A DNA stretch of 38,229 bases from an uncultured Nitratireductor sp. (GCF_913053745.1 NZ_CAJXGF010000023.1:1-38229); one strand, 5' to 3'; counted from the stretch's first letter, positions 24,384-35,527 are shown. The notes: generated from the letters alone by a model not told the origin. A program made the numbers and translations.

Positions 24384-25784
24384 TCAGGTCGATTTGGCGC
24401 GCATGGCGCGTTTCGCAGGCGTTTTTCGCGCGCGTTTGATCGGCTTCTTGGCAGAGGGCTCGGTCTTCGCCGAGGTTTTTGCGGCCGGGCTCTTTCGGGA
24501 TGTCGCTTTGGCAGGTGTTGGCTTCGCTGCCGTTTGTGTGCCCGTCTTTAAGCCGCCGGCGGGATTGCTGCGCATGAAGTCGAGAATGCGCGGCGCGATC
24601 TCCGAGCGGAAGCGCGAACCGTTGAATACGCCGTAATGGCCGACCGCCGGTTGCATGTAGTGATGGCGCATTTCGCCGGGAATGTTCACGCACAGATCGT
24701 GCGCGGCCTTGGTCTGGCCGACACCGGAAATGTCGTCATTCTCGCCTTCCACCGTCAGCAGCGCCACGCGCCGGATGGCGCTGGGGTCGACCGGTTCGCC
24801 GCGATGCCGCATCTGGCCGCGCGGCAGGTCGTGGCGAATGAACACGGTTTCCACCGTCTGAAGGTAGAATTCGGCGGTCAGATCCATGACGGCAAGATAC
24901 TCATCGTAGAAGTCGCGGTGCTTCTCGGCGGAATCGCCGTCATTCTTCACAAGGTGCATGAAGAAGTCTTTGTGCGCCGTGATATGGCGGTCGAGATTCA
25001 TGCTCATGAAACCGGAAAGCTGCAGGAAACCCGGATAGACATGGCGCATGAAGCCGGGATTGGGCCAGGGGACCGGCATGATCACATTGTCGCGGAACCA
25101 GGAGATATCCTTCTGCTCGGCGAGTTCGTTCACGGCGGTCGGGTTTTTGCGTGTGTCGATGGGGCCACCCATCAGCGTCATGCTGGCGGGCACGTTTTTC
25201 TCGCCGCGCGCTTCCATCAGGGCAATAGCGGCAAGCACGGGAACGGATGGCTGGCAGACCGCCATCACATGCGTCTCGGGGCCGAGATGGTCGAAAATGT
25301 CGATCAGATAGTCGATATAATCGTCGAGATCGAACGATCCGTCGGTCACCGGCACCGTGCGCGCATCGGCCCAGTCGGTAATGTACACGTCGGCATAGGG
25401 CAGCATCGTTTCCACCGTGCCGCGCAGCAGCGTGGCGTAGTGACCCGACATCGGCGCAACCATGAGGATGCGGGGGCCCGGATGTGTGCCTTTGGGCAGA
25501 TCGCGCTTGAAGCGGATCACATCGCAGAAGGGCTGCGACCACACGGTTTGTTCGCGAACGGCAACTTTCACCCCGTTGACACTGGTTTCCGTAAGCCCGA
25601 ACTCGGGCTTGGTGTAGCGGCGGGTGCTGCGCTCGAAGACCTCGGCGGCGGCGGCCACCGTGCGACCGAAATAAGTCTTGGCAACCGGGTTCATCGGGTT
25701 GCTGTAAAAGAGCCGAACGGCGTCTGCGTAAGCTCGCGCCGGCTGGAGCGCGGCGTGATTGAATTCATAAAGCTGATAATACAT
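24384..25784 (-). CDS. phaZ: Intracellular poly(3-hydroxybutyrate) depolymerase with a lysine-rich C-terminal tail
   Basis: Protein of 466 residues that mobilises stored PHB. The N-terminal motif MYYQLYEFNHAALQP and the alpha/beta core match the PhaZ (i-type) family. The catalytic residues are a cysteine nucleophile C177 in VMAVCQPSVPVLA, Asp ~350 in VEGENDDISG, and H383 in AVGHYGVFNG. No Sec signal is seen, fitting a granule-associated cytoplasmic enzyme. After the normal end (~residue 410) a tail of ~54 residues carries about 12 Lys and 5 Arg with Ala, Pro and Thr and only one acidic residue, resembling histone H1-like or PhaF-type AAKP tails. The start at 25784 is supported by AGGAAA; an open frame continues to 25874 without family match. 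PhaR-like dyads lie upstream. Confidence 0.92.
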   Translation of the reverse strand: MYYQLYEFNHAALQPARAYADAVRLFYSNPMNPVAKTYFGRTVAAAAEVFERSTRRYTKPEFGLTETSVNGVKVAVREQTVWSQPFCDVIRFKRDLPKGTHPGPRILMVAPMSGHYATLLRGTVETMLPYADVYITDWADARTVPVTDGSFDLDDYIDYLIDIFDHLGPETHVMAVCQPSVPVLAAIALMEARGEKNVPASMTLMGGPIDTRKNPTAVNELAEQKDISWFRDNVIMPVPWPNPGFMRHVYPGFLQLSGFMSMNLDRHITAHKDFFMHLVKNDGDSAEKHRDFYDEYLAVMDLTAEFYLQTVETVFIRHDLPRGQMRHRGEPVDPSAIRRVALLTVEGENDDISGVGQTKAAHDLCVNIPGEMRHHYMQPAVGHYGVFNGSRFRSEIAPRILDFMRSNPAGGLKTGTQTAAKPTPAKATSRKSPAAKTSAKTEPSAKKPIKRARKTPAKRAMRAKST

Positions 25785-25893
25785 TGCTAGGTTTCCTGGG
25801 AGGACCTTCGCCACGGCTGGACCGCCAAAGGATGTGCGTGCGCGACGGTGAAGCCTTGGTCGTTTGCATACCAATCAGAGTAAACGACTTTTG

Positions 25894-25924
25894 CTGCGTT
25901 GCAATAGAAGCTGCGAATTGCAGC
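25894..25924. promoter_or_regulatory. TGC-rich dyads upstream of phaZ, candidate PhaR operator
   Basis: CTGC-GTT-GCAA (25894-25904) and GCTGC-GAATT-GCAGC (25910-25924, perfect arms) lie 110-140 bases upstream of phaZ in an AT-rich region. PhaR of Paracoccus and Rhodobacter recognises TGC-rich dyads of the type CTGC-N3/4-GCAG. I cite the exact consensus from memory. Confidence 0.45.
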
Positions 25925-25975
25925 AATGAGCGAACTATAAAATATTGATATAAAAAAGAAAATAAGCCGCGCTGT

Positions 25976-26548
25976 TCAGCCGGAAGTGTTGCGGCGCAGC
26001 ATTAGCAGGCGGCTTTCGGGTGGTATCCCGGGCGGCACTTCGGTGAGAAAACGCGCTCTCAGCGCTTCGGGAGCGTCCTCGAGCGGCAGTTCGGCAAAGC
26101 CGTGGCGCGCGTAGAAGGGCGCGTTGAACGGAACCGCGCGAAAGGTGCTGAGCGACACGCCATCGAGGCCGCGCGCGACACTCTCGGCGACGACTGCCTT
26201 CACCAGCGCTCCGCCGAGCCCACGTCGCCCATGCTCCGGGGCAACGGAAAGTTCCTTCAGATGAAAAAACGTGCCGATGGCGCCTGCGATGGCGTAGCCC
26301 ACGGCGCCATCCGTATCATGCGCTGCGACGAGGGTGCGGTTCTGCGAAGCGAGCTTGTCGAACGCATCGGCGGCCATGGCGGGTGACGCCGCCAGCTCGG
26401 CATAACCGTGCGCGGCGAAGAGCTGGCCGGCGCGCACCTCCACCGCGGGCAGAAGCGCCGCATCGGTTTGGCGATAGTTGCGGATTACATAATTCGTACG
26501 GCTGTCGAGCGTGGGTCGATCCTCGATCGTTCTGTCTTCAATCCGCAC
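25976..26548 (-). CDS. GNAT-family N-acetyltransferase
   Basis: Protein of 190 residues. The acetyl-CoA motif A is LSVAPEHGRRGLGGALVKAVV, with the pyrophosphate-binding R-R-G-L-G-G loop, and PFYARHGFAELP is the late motif. The substrate is unknown. The start is a GTG at 26548, overlapping the end of the DUF1330 gene by 11 bp; the first ~20 residues precede the domain and may be over-extended. It is the last gene of the FMN reductase-pyrF-DUF1330 operon, ending shortly before the phaZ promoter region. Confidence 0.88.
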   Translation of the reverse strand: MRIEDRTIEDRPTLDSRTNYVIRNYRQTDAALLPAVEVRAGQLFAAHGYAELAASPAMAADAFDKLASQNRTLVAAHDTDGAVGYAIAGAIGTFFHLKELSVAPEHGRRGLGGALVKAVVAESVARGLDGVSLSTFRAVPFNAPFYARHGFAELPLEDAPEALRARFLTEVPPGIPPESRLLMLRRNTSG

Positions 26549-26828
26549 CTTCGACCAAAACCATGTCGGCCTCGGCCACGGTTGTGCGAATCGCCTTTGC
26601 AGCCTGATATTCGGGCGAGTTATAGCAATCGTGCGCGGCCTGCAACGAGGGGAACTCGATCACCACATTGCGTCCGCGACCGGTGCCTTCCAGCCCCTCC
26701 CAGGCGCCGCCGCGTGCCAGAAAGCGTGCGCCGAACTTTTCGAACGCCGGTTTGGCCGTGGCCACATAGTCCTTATAGCGCTCGGGGTCGCGCACATCGA
26801 CATGGGCGATCCAGTATCCCTTTGGCAT
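26538..26828 (-). CDS. DUF1330 protein
   Basis: Protein of 96 residues, dimeric alpha-beta barrel-like fold. KGYWIAHVDVRDPERYKDYV and the VVIEFPSLQAAHDCYNSPEYQ motif are characteristic of DUF1330. The biochemical role is not established. The start at 26828 is marked by GGAGGAG. It lies 37 bp after pyrF and overlaps the GNAT gene, so it is part of one operon. Confidence 0.9.
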   Translation of the reverse strand: MPKGYWIAHVDVRDPERYKDYVATAKPAFEKFGARFLARGGAWEGLEGTGRGRNVVIEFPSLQAAHDCYNSPEYQAAKAIRTTVAEADMVLVEGAD

Positions 26829-26865
26829 GATTTCTCCTCCCTTGGCCCGTTTCAGTGCCACTCTG

Positions 26866-27561
26866 TCAGGCCGCGGCCATCTCGTCGAGAATGGCCTGTG
26901 CTGCGGCTTTGGGATCTTGTGCCGCGACGATGGGGCGGGCCACCACCAGATGCGAACTTCCGGCGCGGATCGCGTCGCCCGGCGTCATCACCCGCTTCTG
27001 GTCGCCGTGGTCGCTGCCCGCCGGGCGGATGCCGGGCGTCACCAGCGCCATGTCGGAGCCTGCCACGGTGCGCATTTCCTCCACCTCCGTCGGTGCGCAG
27101 ACAATGCCGCCCATCCCCGCCTCGCGCGCCTGGCCGACGCGTTTTTTCACCAGGTCCCGCGCCGTCATCGCATAGCCGGCCTCCACCAGATCCGCGTCGT
27201 CCATGGAGGTCAGCACCGTTACGCCGAGCAAGGTCAGACCGGAGCCCTGGGCCGCCTGCACCGCCGCGCGCATCGCCTTCGGATAGGCGTGGATGGTGAG
27301 CATGGTCATGCCCATGCGGGCTATGTTTTCCACGCCCTTGGCGACCGTGTTGTCGATGTCGAGCAGTTTCATGTCGAGGAAGATCTTCTTGCCCGAACCG
27401 GCCAGCTCACGCGCGAAGCTCAGGCCGCCGGCAAAGGCGAGCTGATGGCCGATTTTGTAGAAGGACACGGTGTCGCCGAGTGCGGCGACCACCCGGTCGG
27501 CCTCGGTCAGGCTCGGTACATCGAGGCCCACAATCAGGCGGTCCCGCATCTCGTCGCTCAT
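26866..27561 (-). CDS. pyrF: Orotidine 5'-phosphate decarboxylase
   Basis: TIM-barrel enzyme of 231 residues, last step of UMP synthesis. The catalytic charge network [10 protein letters not shown] puts Asp63, Lys65 and Asp68 in place. VGLDVPS near the start and VTPGIRP with GDQKRV near the C-terminus complete the family signature. It starts four bases after the FMN reductase gene stop on the same strand and is followed by DUF1330, forming one operon. Confidence 0.96.
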   Translation of the reverse strand: MSDEMRDRLIVGLDVPSLTEADRVVAALGDTVSFYKIGHQLAFAGGLSFARELAGSGKKIFLDMKLLDIDNTVAKGVENIARMGMTMLTIHAYPKAMRAAVQAAQGSGLTLLGVTVLTSMDDADLVEAGYAMTARDLVKKRVGQAREAGMGGIVCAPTEVEEMRTVAGSDMALVTPGIRPAGSDHGDQKRVMTPGDAIRAGSSHLVVARPIVAAQDPKAAAQAILDEMAAA

Positions 27562-27565
27562 AGGC

Positions 27566-28156
27566 TCAGGCTCCCACTCTTGTCGATGTCAATCTGGCGC
27601 GTTCGATCAGGCTGTTGCACACGGCTTCCATCATCCCGCGCGTGCGGTCATCCCTGAAGCCGCCCTTCTCGTCGAAGGCGTCCTGGGCGCGGGCGACGGA
27701 ACATTGTTGCGTGATGATATCGGCCTTGCAGTTCATCAGCACGGCGCGCAGATGGTAGAGACCGCGAATGCCGGCAAAATTGCCGTCGGAAGAGGAGCAT
27801 AGCCCGATGGGCTTGCCGGCCCAGGGGCGCAACGTCTTGCCATTGTCCTTGGAAAGCCGGCTCAACCAGTCGACCGTGTTCTTCAGCAGCGGCGGGATGG
27901 AGGCATTGTACTCCGGGCTGGCGATCAGCACGCCGTCATGAGCGTCGATCAGCCGGCCGAGCTTGTAGGCGTTCTCCGGAACACCTTTCTCCTTCTCGAG
28001 ATCCTGGTCCATGATCGGCAGCGGATAGTCCGCAAGCGAAATCCGCGTCACTTCGGCACCTTGCTGTGCCAGTTCCTTCACGGCCGCATCGGCGGTTTGT
28101 CCGCTATAGGCGCCGGTTCGGATCGATCCCGCGAAAACCAGGATTTTTGGGGTCAT
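27566..28156 (-). CDS. NADPH-dependent FMN reductase (ChrR/NQO-type flavoprotein)
   Basis: Flavodoxin-fold protein of 196 residues, binding FMN as a cofactor or substrate. The N-terminal phosphate loop is [11 protein letters not shown]; the signature [21 protein letters not shown] is diagnostic of the NADPH-dependent FMN/azo/quinone reductase family. Reduction of quinones, chromate or azo compounds is possible; the physiological substrate is unknown. AAGGAG precedes the ATG. Upstream, the dyad GCCAA-TG-TTGGC (28189-28200) lies next to a TATACG box and may be an operator. It is co-transcribed with pyrF. Confidence 0.92.
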   Translation of the reverse strand: MTPKILVFAGSIRTGAYSGQTADAAVKELAQQGAEVTRISLADYPLPIMDQDLEKEKGVPENAYKLGRLIDAHDGVLIASPEYNASIPPLLKNTVDWLSRLSKDNGKTLRPWAGKPIGLCSSSDGNFAGIRGLYHLRAVLMNCKADIITQQCSVARAQDAFDEKGGFRDDRTRGMMEAVCNSLIERARLTSTRVGA

Positions 28157-28256
28157 GGGCCACAGCTCCTTTTTGAAAGAGCCGTATAGCCAATGTTGGC
28201 GCCGATCAATGGCTTAATGTCGGCTGTGCGCGGTCGCGTCTTCCGGCCAGGCGGCC

Positions 28257-28874
28257 TCAGTGCTTTCCGCGGCGATAAATCCACAACTGTGTCGGGGGAA
28301 TGTTGCGCAGCACGAAGTCGAAATGCTCGACGGTGTAGTCGCCATGGCCGGGCGGGATCGGGGATTTCGGGCCGTAAGTGAGCTGAATCACCGGCCGTCC
28401 ATCGGGAATGCGGTCGAGCAGGGAGTCCAGATAGGCGACGCGCGCCTCCACCGGGAAGTTAAGCAGGGGAACGCCGGAGACCACACTGTCGAAAAGCCGC
28501 GGTGCCCGCTCTCCCAGGGCCTGCGTCAGCGTCTGAGCGAGGTTGAACGCATCGCCCTGAATCACGTTGACGCCGGGATAGGTTTCACGCAGATGCTTCA
28601 CGAAATCCGGCGAGTATTCGAGTGCGTAGAGATCGCCCGGTTTCACGCCTTGAGCGAGAATCGCCTTGGTGATGACACCCGTGCCCGGCCCGACTTCGAG
28701 AACCGGCAGGCCGGAATTCGTGTTGATGATCGAGGCCATTCGCCTCGCCGTTGTTCCGCTCGTCGGAATGATGGAGCCTACGGCCTTGGGCTGCTCGATC
28801 CAGCCGCGAAAGAAGCGCAATTCCTCTCCGAAGCGATCCGCGATCGCTTTGCGCACATCCATGCCCTTGCTCAT
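28257..28874 (-). CDS. pmtA: Phospholipid N-methyltransferase (rhizobial PmtA type)
   Basis: SAM-dependent methyltransferase of 205 residues, converting phosphatidylethanolamine stepwise to phosphatidylcholine, a membrane lipid typical of rhizobia and relatives. The SAM-binding motif VLEVGPGTG is at residues 58-66. GDLYALEYSPDFVKHLRETYPG and VVSGVPLLNFP follow the rhizobial PmtA pattern, and the C-terminus reads NIPPTQLWIYRR. Its place just downstream of dnaJ agrees with rhizobial synteny. The start at 28874 has AAGGAGG upstream; a TTG at 28895 is an in-frame alternative. Confidence 0.88.
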   Translation of the reverse strand: MSKGMDVRKAIADRFGEELRFFRGWIEQPKAVGSIIPTSGTTARRMASIINTNSGLPVLEVGPGTGVITKAILAQGVKPGDLYALEYSPDFVKHLRETYPGVNVIQGDAFNLAQTLTQALGERAPRLFDSVVSGVPLLNFPVEARVAYLDSLLDRIPDGRPVIQLTYGPKSPIPPGHGDYTVEHFDFVLRNIPPTQLWIYRRGKH

Positions 28875-28990
28875 CTTTCCGGCGTCCTCCTTCAAAACCT
28901 CATCCTCAAAGCCGCTCTTTGCGGCGGCAACCCGCCCGCATCCGAAACGCCCGGCAAGACAACCCGACCGTTTCTCTTAACACGGTTTGT

Positions 28991-30121
28991 CTATTCGCCG
29001 AAGGTTTCGAAGAAGTCCTTCATCCGCGAAAAGAAACCGGCCGATTGCGGGCTGTTTTCCTTGGAGGAAATCTCTTCGAACGCCTCCAGCAGCTCCCGCT
29101 GCTTCTTGGTAAGGTTTTGCGGCGTTTCTACGGCCACCTGAATATAAAGATCGCCGACCTTCGGCTGACGCAGCACCGGCATGCCCTTGCCGCTCAGGCG
29201 GAACTGGCGTCCGTTCTGCGTGCCCTCCGGAACCTTTACGCGCGTCTGCGTGCCGTCGAGTGTCGCCACTTCGAAGGAACCGCCCAGCGCGGCTGTCGTC
29301 ATCGAGATCGGCACCTTGCAATAGAGATCGGCGCCGTCGCGCTGGAAGAATTCATGCGGCCTGACGGACAGGAAGATGTAGAGATCGCCTGAAGGGCCGC
29401 CGCGCAGTCCCGCCTCGCCCTCGCCGGCCAGTCGGATGCGTGTGCCGTCTTCGATGCCGGCGGGGATGTTGACCGAGAGCGAGCGCTCTTCCGCCACCCG
29501 CCCCTGGCCGGAACATTTGGGGCAGGGGTCGGAAATGGTCTCGCCGCGTCCCTGACATTGCGGGCAGGTGCGTTCGATCGAGAAAAAGCCCTGTGCGGCC
29601 CGGACGCGGCCCGAGCCGTGGCACATCTGGCACTGCGTCGGCGAGGTGCCGGGTTTGGCCCCGGTGCCGGCACAATCGTCGCAGGCAACGGCTGTGGGCA
29701 CGCGAATCTGTCCAGTCTTGCCGGTAAAGGCTTCCTCGAGCGTGATTTCCATGTTGAAGCGCAGGTCCGCGCCGTGCTGGCGGCCGCCACGGCGTCGGCC
29801 GCCGCCACCGCCCATCATGTCGCCGAAGATGTCCTCGAAGATATCGGCGAAACCGCCGCCGCCGCCGCCGAAGCCACCGCGCGCGCCCATTCCGCCGTTT
29901 TCGAAGGCGGCATGGCCGAACTGGTCGTAAGCCGCACGCTTCTGCGGATCGCGCAGCGTTTCGTAGGCTTCGTTGACTTCCTTGAACTTCCGTTCCGCTT
30001 CGTCGTCGCCGGGATTGCGGTCAGGGTGATACCGCATGGCGAGTTTGCGAAAAGCGCTTTTAAGTTCCTTCTCGTCGGCGTTTCTCGACACGCTGAGCGT
30101 CTCGTAAAAATCTGCCTTCAT
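28991..30121 (-). CDS. dnaJ: Chaperone protein DnaJ
   Basis: Hsp40 co-chaperone of 376 residues that stimulates DnaK ATPase. The J-domain (about 1-70) has HPD at residues 32-34. A Gly/Phe-rich region follows ([18 protein letters not shown]). Four CXXCXGXG zinc-binding repeats are present ([32 protein letters not shown]), then the C-terminal substrate-binding domains. Length is normal. It is not adjacent to dnaK: an acyltransferase gene and a terminator intervene, so it needs its own promoter, which I could not identify. Confidence 0.97.
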   Translation of the reverse strand: MKADFYETLSVSRNADEKELKSAFRKLAMRYHPDRNPGDDEAERKFKEVNEAYETLRDPQKRAAYDQFGHAAFENGGMGARGGFGGGGGGFADIFEDIFGDMMGGGGGRRRGGRQHGADLRFNMEITLEEAFTGKTGQIRVPTAVACDDCAGTGAKPGTSPTQCQMCHGSGRVRAAQGFFSIERTCPQCQGRGETISDPCPKCSGQGRVAEERSLSVNIPAGIEDGTRIRLAGEGEAGLRGGPSGDLYIFLSVRPHEFFQRDGADLYCKVPISMTTAALGGSFEVATLDGTQTRVKVPEGTQNGRQFRLSGKGMPVLRQPKVGDLYIQVAVETPQNLTKKQRELLEAFEEISSKENSPQSAGFFSRMKDFFETFGE

Positions 30122-30186
30122 GAATGAGAGTCCCGCATAGTCTGTTTGGAGCGAACACCGTTCCCCCGATCAGTGTCCGTTATTTA

Positions 30187-30208
30187 GGTATTCGCGACAG
30201 CGAATGCC
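30187..30208. repeat. Stem-loop between the acyltransferase gene and dnaJ
   Basis: GGTATTCGC-GACA-GCGAATGCC forms a 9-bp stem with one G-U, about 65 bases before dnaJ. No T-run follows on the minus strand. It may end the acyltransferase transcript weakly or act as an operator for dnaJ. Confidence 0.5.
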
Positions 30209-30276
30209 ATAGTTTGCGGCAGATTGCCAGCCATGCGGCGGCGACAACCGCATGAAGAGCGAGTTTTGCGGTCGGC

Positions 30277-31374
30277 TCAGATGGTCGGCGCGCCCGAACG
30301 GCTTTCTCGCCGCGCGAGACCGGCGGCGTTCAACAAGTATCCGTACAGAACGTTTTCGAACAATCGGAACGATACCATGGCGATGATGACCGTGAGGAAC
30401 ATCACGCCGCCCGTATATGCGAAGAACAGAAGGATTGAGGGCGATTGGATGTGGTGGCCCCAGACGTAGGAGAAGAAGATGCTTTCCGTGACCGGATGCC
30501 AGAGGTAGATGCCGAAGGAGACGGCGGCAGCCGACCGCAGAAAGGCCGGATAAGTGTATCGGTCAGGGTCGTTGCGCTCCACGACGCCGGCCAGGAAGAC
30601 GGCGGCGGCCAGGATCAGCAGCGAGATATAGATGTCGAATTGCAGCGCCATGGATGTGCAGGCCAGCAGGATCGCGATCCAGGCCGGCCAGCGGGCGGTT
30701 ATCGGCAATGCCGCGCGCTGAACGAGAACCGCGAGCAAGGCCCCAAGCACGAAATCGGCAAAGGTGCGGTAGGCGCCCCAGGTGTCCGCCATGATCCAGC
30801 TCTCGAACGGCATGATACCGGTGCGCACCATCAGTTCCAGAAGGGCATAGCAGACGAAAAGCAAGCCGAAGAGGCCGGTCAGGCCGGCGCCGCGATAGGC
30901 GAGGATGATGACAGGCAACAAGAGATAGGCGAACCACTCTGCCGACAGGGACCATGAGACGAAGTTGAAGGTGAGATTGTCTTCCACGCCCCATGCCTGG
31001 ATCAGGAAAAGGTTCGAAGGCAATGTGCTCCAGTCGTAAAGTTGCGCTTCGCCGCCGGTGCGCAGCACGCCGAAGAGAACCAGAAGACCGACAAACACGA
31101 AATAGGAAAGCGTGGCGAGATGAAGCGGGTAGAGGCGGATCAGCCGCTTGTAGAGGTAGATAGAATAGCTCCTGGCATCGCGGACCTGCTCGCCGTAGCG
31201 GGTGAAGATCAGGAAGCCGGAAATGATGAAGAACATATCGAGGAGCAGGCGCAGGGACTCCAGCTCGTTTTTCACGACAAGGCCCTTGCCAGGGGCAAAA
31301 TGCCCGAAATGGTAGAGCATGATCAGCAATGCCGCGAAGAAGCGCCAAATCTCGAAGAGCCGGTAACGGATCAT
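30277..31374 (-). CDS. Acyltransferase 3 family membrane protein (OafA/ExoZ type)
   Basis: Integral membrane protein of 365 residues with about ten hydrophobic spans. FFAALLIMLYHFGHF carries the catalytic-type histidine of the acyltransferase-3 family; DMFFIISGFLIF, RLIRLYPLHL, SWSLSAEWFAYL and FGIYLWHPV are the further conserved segments. Such enzymes O-acetylate or acylate cell-surface glycans, exopolysaccharide or lipids; the substrate is unknown. No SGNH domain follows, so transfer is by the membrane domain alone. It sits between dnaK and dnaJ, normally neighbours in Rhizobiales. Confidence 0.9.
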   Translation of the reverse strand: MIRYRLFEIWRFFAALLIMLYHFGHFAPGKGLVVKNELESLRLLLDMFFIISGFLIFTRYGEQVRDARSYSIYLYKRLIRLYPLHLATLSYFVFVGLLVLFGVLRTGGEAQLYDWSTLPSNLFLIQAWGVEDNLTFNFVSWSLSAEWFAYLLLPVIILAYRGAGLTGLFGLLFVCYALLELMVRTGIMPFESWIMADTWGAYRTFADFVLGALLAVLVQRAALPITARWPAWIAILLACTSMALQFDIYISLLILAAAVFLAGVVERNDPDRYTYPAFLRSAAAVSFGIYLWHPVTESIFFSYVWGHHIQSPSILLFFAYTGGVMFLTVIIAMVSFRLFENVLYGYLLNAAGLARRESRSGAPTI

Positions 31375-31443
31375 GTGTCTCCTCGACCGATCGACGTCCT
31401 CTGACCTGGAGCAAGCTTAGGCAGTAGACGTTTAAGAAGACAT

Positions 31444-31472
31444 GAAAAAACCCGGGGCCGAAACCCCGGGTT
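31444..31472 (-). terminator. Intrinsic terminator of dnaK
   Basis: The stem CCCGGGG/CCCCGGG (31451-31457 and 31464-31470) with a six-base loop is followed on the minus strand by six T. It lies about 35 bases after the dnaK stop, so dnaK transcription should end before the acyltransferase gene. Confidence 0.92.
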
Positions 31473-31507
31473 CTCCTAATCGCTATCGCTTGTGGTGCTC
31501 TTGCCGG

Positions 31508-33421
<1,914 letters not shown>

Positions 33422-33887
33422 GTCTTCTCTCCGCTAAGCAGACTGTCAGGACCCATTCCGGCGTTCCAGATGACAGCCCCTGTTCACACGAATTTGCCGC
33501 GGCAGCGTTTTTTGAGGAAACGCGCCATACGGCTTCGACGCGTATATAAGAATGTGATTTTTCAAGCGCAAGGCGGGATTTGTGTCGATTGTGGAGCATT
33601 TCGCCCGTCGGGCTGCGGGTTCCCGGCCTTCTTATCCGTCGATAGACTGACCTTTCAGTGTCCGGTTGCGCGTTTCCCGGGCGCTCGCGGCGCCTACCCG
33701 GAGGGCTTGCGGTTCGGTTTTCGTGTGGCGACCGTTTCCTTCACCGTCGCATGCAGGTCGCGCTGCGCCCGTCGAAATTTAACAAAACCCGATTTGATAA
33801 TGCCTCCCTGAATATGGAAGTTGTGACCAAGCGGGGCGTTTTCCTGCGGGTCATGGTTGCCTGCAGACAGCACATCTCTGGAAAACG
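33422..33887. other. Divergent intergenic region, dnaK / cell-wall hydrolase
   Basis: These 466 bases hold the dnaK heat-shock promoter (33544-33572) and a T-rich leader on the dnaK side. The hydrolase-side half has an A+T-rich patch near 33776-33800 that could carry a promoter. I see no supported gene. Confidence 0.6.
33544..33572 (-). promoter_or_regulatory. RpoH (sigma-32) heat-shock promoter of dnaK
   Basis: On the minus strand CTTG (33572-33569), an 18-base spacer, then CTTATATACG (from 33550) match the alphaproteobacterial heat-shock consensus CTTG-N17/18-CYTATNTNNG at every defined position. The predicted leader to the dnaK ATG is about 115 bases. Confidence 0.82.
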
Positions 33888-34511
33888 ATGGTCCGAGGAA
33901 TTTTTCTCGGGGGGCTTTATCTGTCGTCGCTGTTTCATCAGGGCTGGATCTGGGACTACGAGGTAACGCACGCGCCAATGTGGCACTCCGAAGGCCATGC
34001 GCGGCCGATAATGGCCCTGATGCTGGCGCGGAGGTTGCCGTCGCCGAGGCGTATCGTCTTGGCGATTCGCCAGAAAGCCGAATACACCTGTCTGGCGACC
34101 GCGATCTATTACGAGGCGCGCGGCGAGCCGGTGAGTGGGCAGAAGGCGGTGGCCATGGTGATCTTGAACCGCGTCAGTTCACGGGCCTATCCGAACAGCA
34201 TATGCGGCGTCGTCTTCCAGAATGCGCGCTGGCGCAACCGTTGCCAGTTTTCCTTCGCCTGCACAGGCATCTCCCTGGTGCCGAAAAACCGTCCGGCCTG
34301 GGAACGAGCCGTCGGCATTGCCAGCTCGCTGCCGCCCTGCGCACCGGAGTGCGGCATCGATCCACTGGTGGACGATGACGACATTTTGGCGGTCAACGCA
34401 ACGCATTACTACGCCACCTATGTCCGGCCCAAATGGGCCCGGAAAATGCGCAAGCATGGCCAGATCGGACGTCACGTATTCCTGTCGCCCAGGGCTGCCG
34501 GTCAAACCTGA
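33888..34511 (+). CDS. Cell-wall hydrolase, SleB-type (Hydrolase_2)
   Basis: Protein of 207 residues with a hydrophobic N-terminus that is not a clear signal peptide. The domain motif runs [21 protein letters not shown], with the glutamate of YYEARGE as the likely catalytic acid, then [21 protein letters not shown] and CQFSFAC. The family cleaves peptidoglycan (spore-cortex hydrolase SleB is its founder); in alphaproteobacteria such genes are widespread with unknown exact roles. Where many members read CD after the FSFXC motif, this one reads CTG, a minor difference. GGAAAA precedes the ATG. It converges on the Gfo/Idh/MocA gene. Confidence 0.85.
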   Translation: MVRGIFLGGLYLSSLFHQGWIWDYEVTHAPMWHSEGHARPIMALMLARRLPSPRRIVLAIRQKAEYTCLATAIYYEARGEPVSGQKAVAMVILNRVSSRAYPNSICGVVFQNARWRNRCQFSFACTGISLVPKNRPAWERAVGIASSLPPCAPECGIDPLVDDDDILAVNATHYYATYVRPKWARKMRKHGQIGRHVFLSPRAAGQT

Positions 34512-34540
34512 CATCCGGCTGGCGCCGGTGCGTGTCGACC

Positions 34541-35527
34541 CTAGACCGTCTCCCAGCCGTCCTTGTCGGCGGCGCGGTAAATGGCGTCGATCAGCTTCTG
34601 GTTTTTCACCGAATCCTCGAGCGTAAAGATCGTTGCCGCCTCTCCCCGCGCCGCGCGCGCGATGGCCTCGGCCTGCAAGCGATATTGGCGCGCCCGGGGG
34701 AAACGGTGAATGCTGGCGCTGTTGTGATCGGCGCTGAACACAGTAACGCGTGTGTCGCCATAATCCGGCGTGTTGAAGGGGGCGTTCACCTCGATGAAGC
34801 CCTTGTCGCCGTGGAACACCATACTCTGTCTGAGCGCCATCTGTGTCGATACATAGAAACTCAGTTCGAAATCGCCGAAATCGGCCTTGGCGCTGGCATA
34901 GATGTCGGTCCCGAATGTCGGATCACGCTCCACGACGGCCTGCACACGCTGCGGCTCCAGTCCGGTTGCAAAGCGCGCGGTGACCGTCGGATAGACGCCG
35001 ATATCCGGCAGGCCACCGCCACCCAGCTCCCGCTTGTTGCGCATGTTGTCCGGGTCGACATTGTGATAGCAGAAAGCGCCCTGCACATGCCGCAGCCGCC
35101 CGATGGCGCCTTCGGCGATCAGGTCGCGCACCTTGTGCCATTGCGGGTGGTAGGTGACCATGAAGGCTTCCGAGACGACCACATTGTTTCGGTCGCGCGC
35201 ATCGATCACGCGGGCGATGTCCTTGGCATCGAGCGCCAGCGGCTTTTCGACCAGCACATGCTTGCCGGCATCCGCCGCTCTGATGGCCCAGTCCACATGG
35301 TCGGAGGTCGGCAGCGGTATATAGACGCCGTCCACATCCGGCGAGGCAAGAAGTGCGTCGTAGGAGGAAAAGACGTTGGGAATACCGAAACGCGCGGCCA
35401 CTGCCTCCGCTCTTGCAGCGTCGCGGCTGGCAATCGCCGTCACCACGCCGTTCTCGGCATCCTGAATCTGCGGAATAACCTGCTCGCGGCCAATCCTGGC
35501 CGTCGAAAGAACGCCCCAACGGAACAT
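34541..35527 (-). CDS. Gfo/Idh/MocA-family oxidoreductase
   Basis: NAD(P)-dependent dehydrogenase of 328 residues, substrate probably a sugar or cyclitol. The Rossmann domain starts [11 protein letters not shown]; the family motif [11 protein letters not shown] has the catalytic-type lysine near residue 95. The C-terminal domain includes [14 protein letters not shown]. The start at 35527 is marked by AGGAGAA; a longer frame to 35599 has no ribosome binding site. The gene stands alone, after the pheT terminator. Confidence 0.92.
   Translation of the reverse strand: MFRWGVLSTARIGREQVIPQIQDAENGVVTAIASRDAARAEAVAARFGIPNVFSSYDALLASPDVDGVYIPLPTSDHVDWAIRAADAGKHVLVEKPLALDAKDIARVIDARDRNNVVVSEAFMVTYHPQWHKVRDLIAEGAIGRLRHVQGAFCYHNVDPDNMRNKRELGGGGLPDIGVYPTVTARFATGLEPQRVQAVVERDPTFGTDIYASAKADFGDFELSFYVSTQMALRQSMVFHGDKGFIEVNAPFNTPDYGDTRVTVFSADHNSASIHRFPRARQYRLQAEAIARAARGEAATIFTLEDSVKNQKLIDAIYRAADKDGWETV

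Noticed and set aside
24636-25790. A 384-codon open frame opposite phaZ
   Set aside because: Mirror frame of a well-conserved gene; low-complexity sequence, no start signal.
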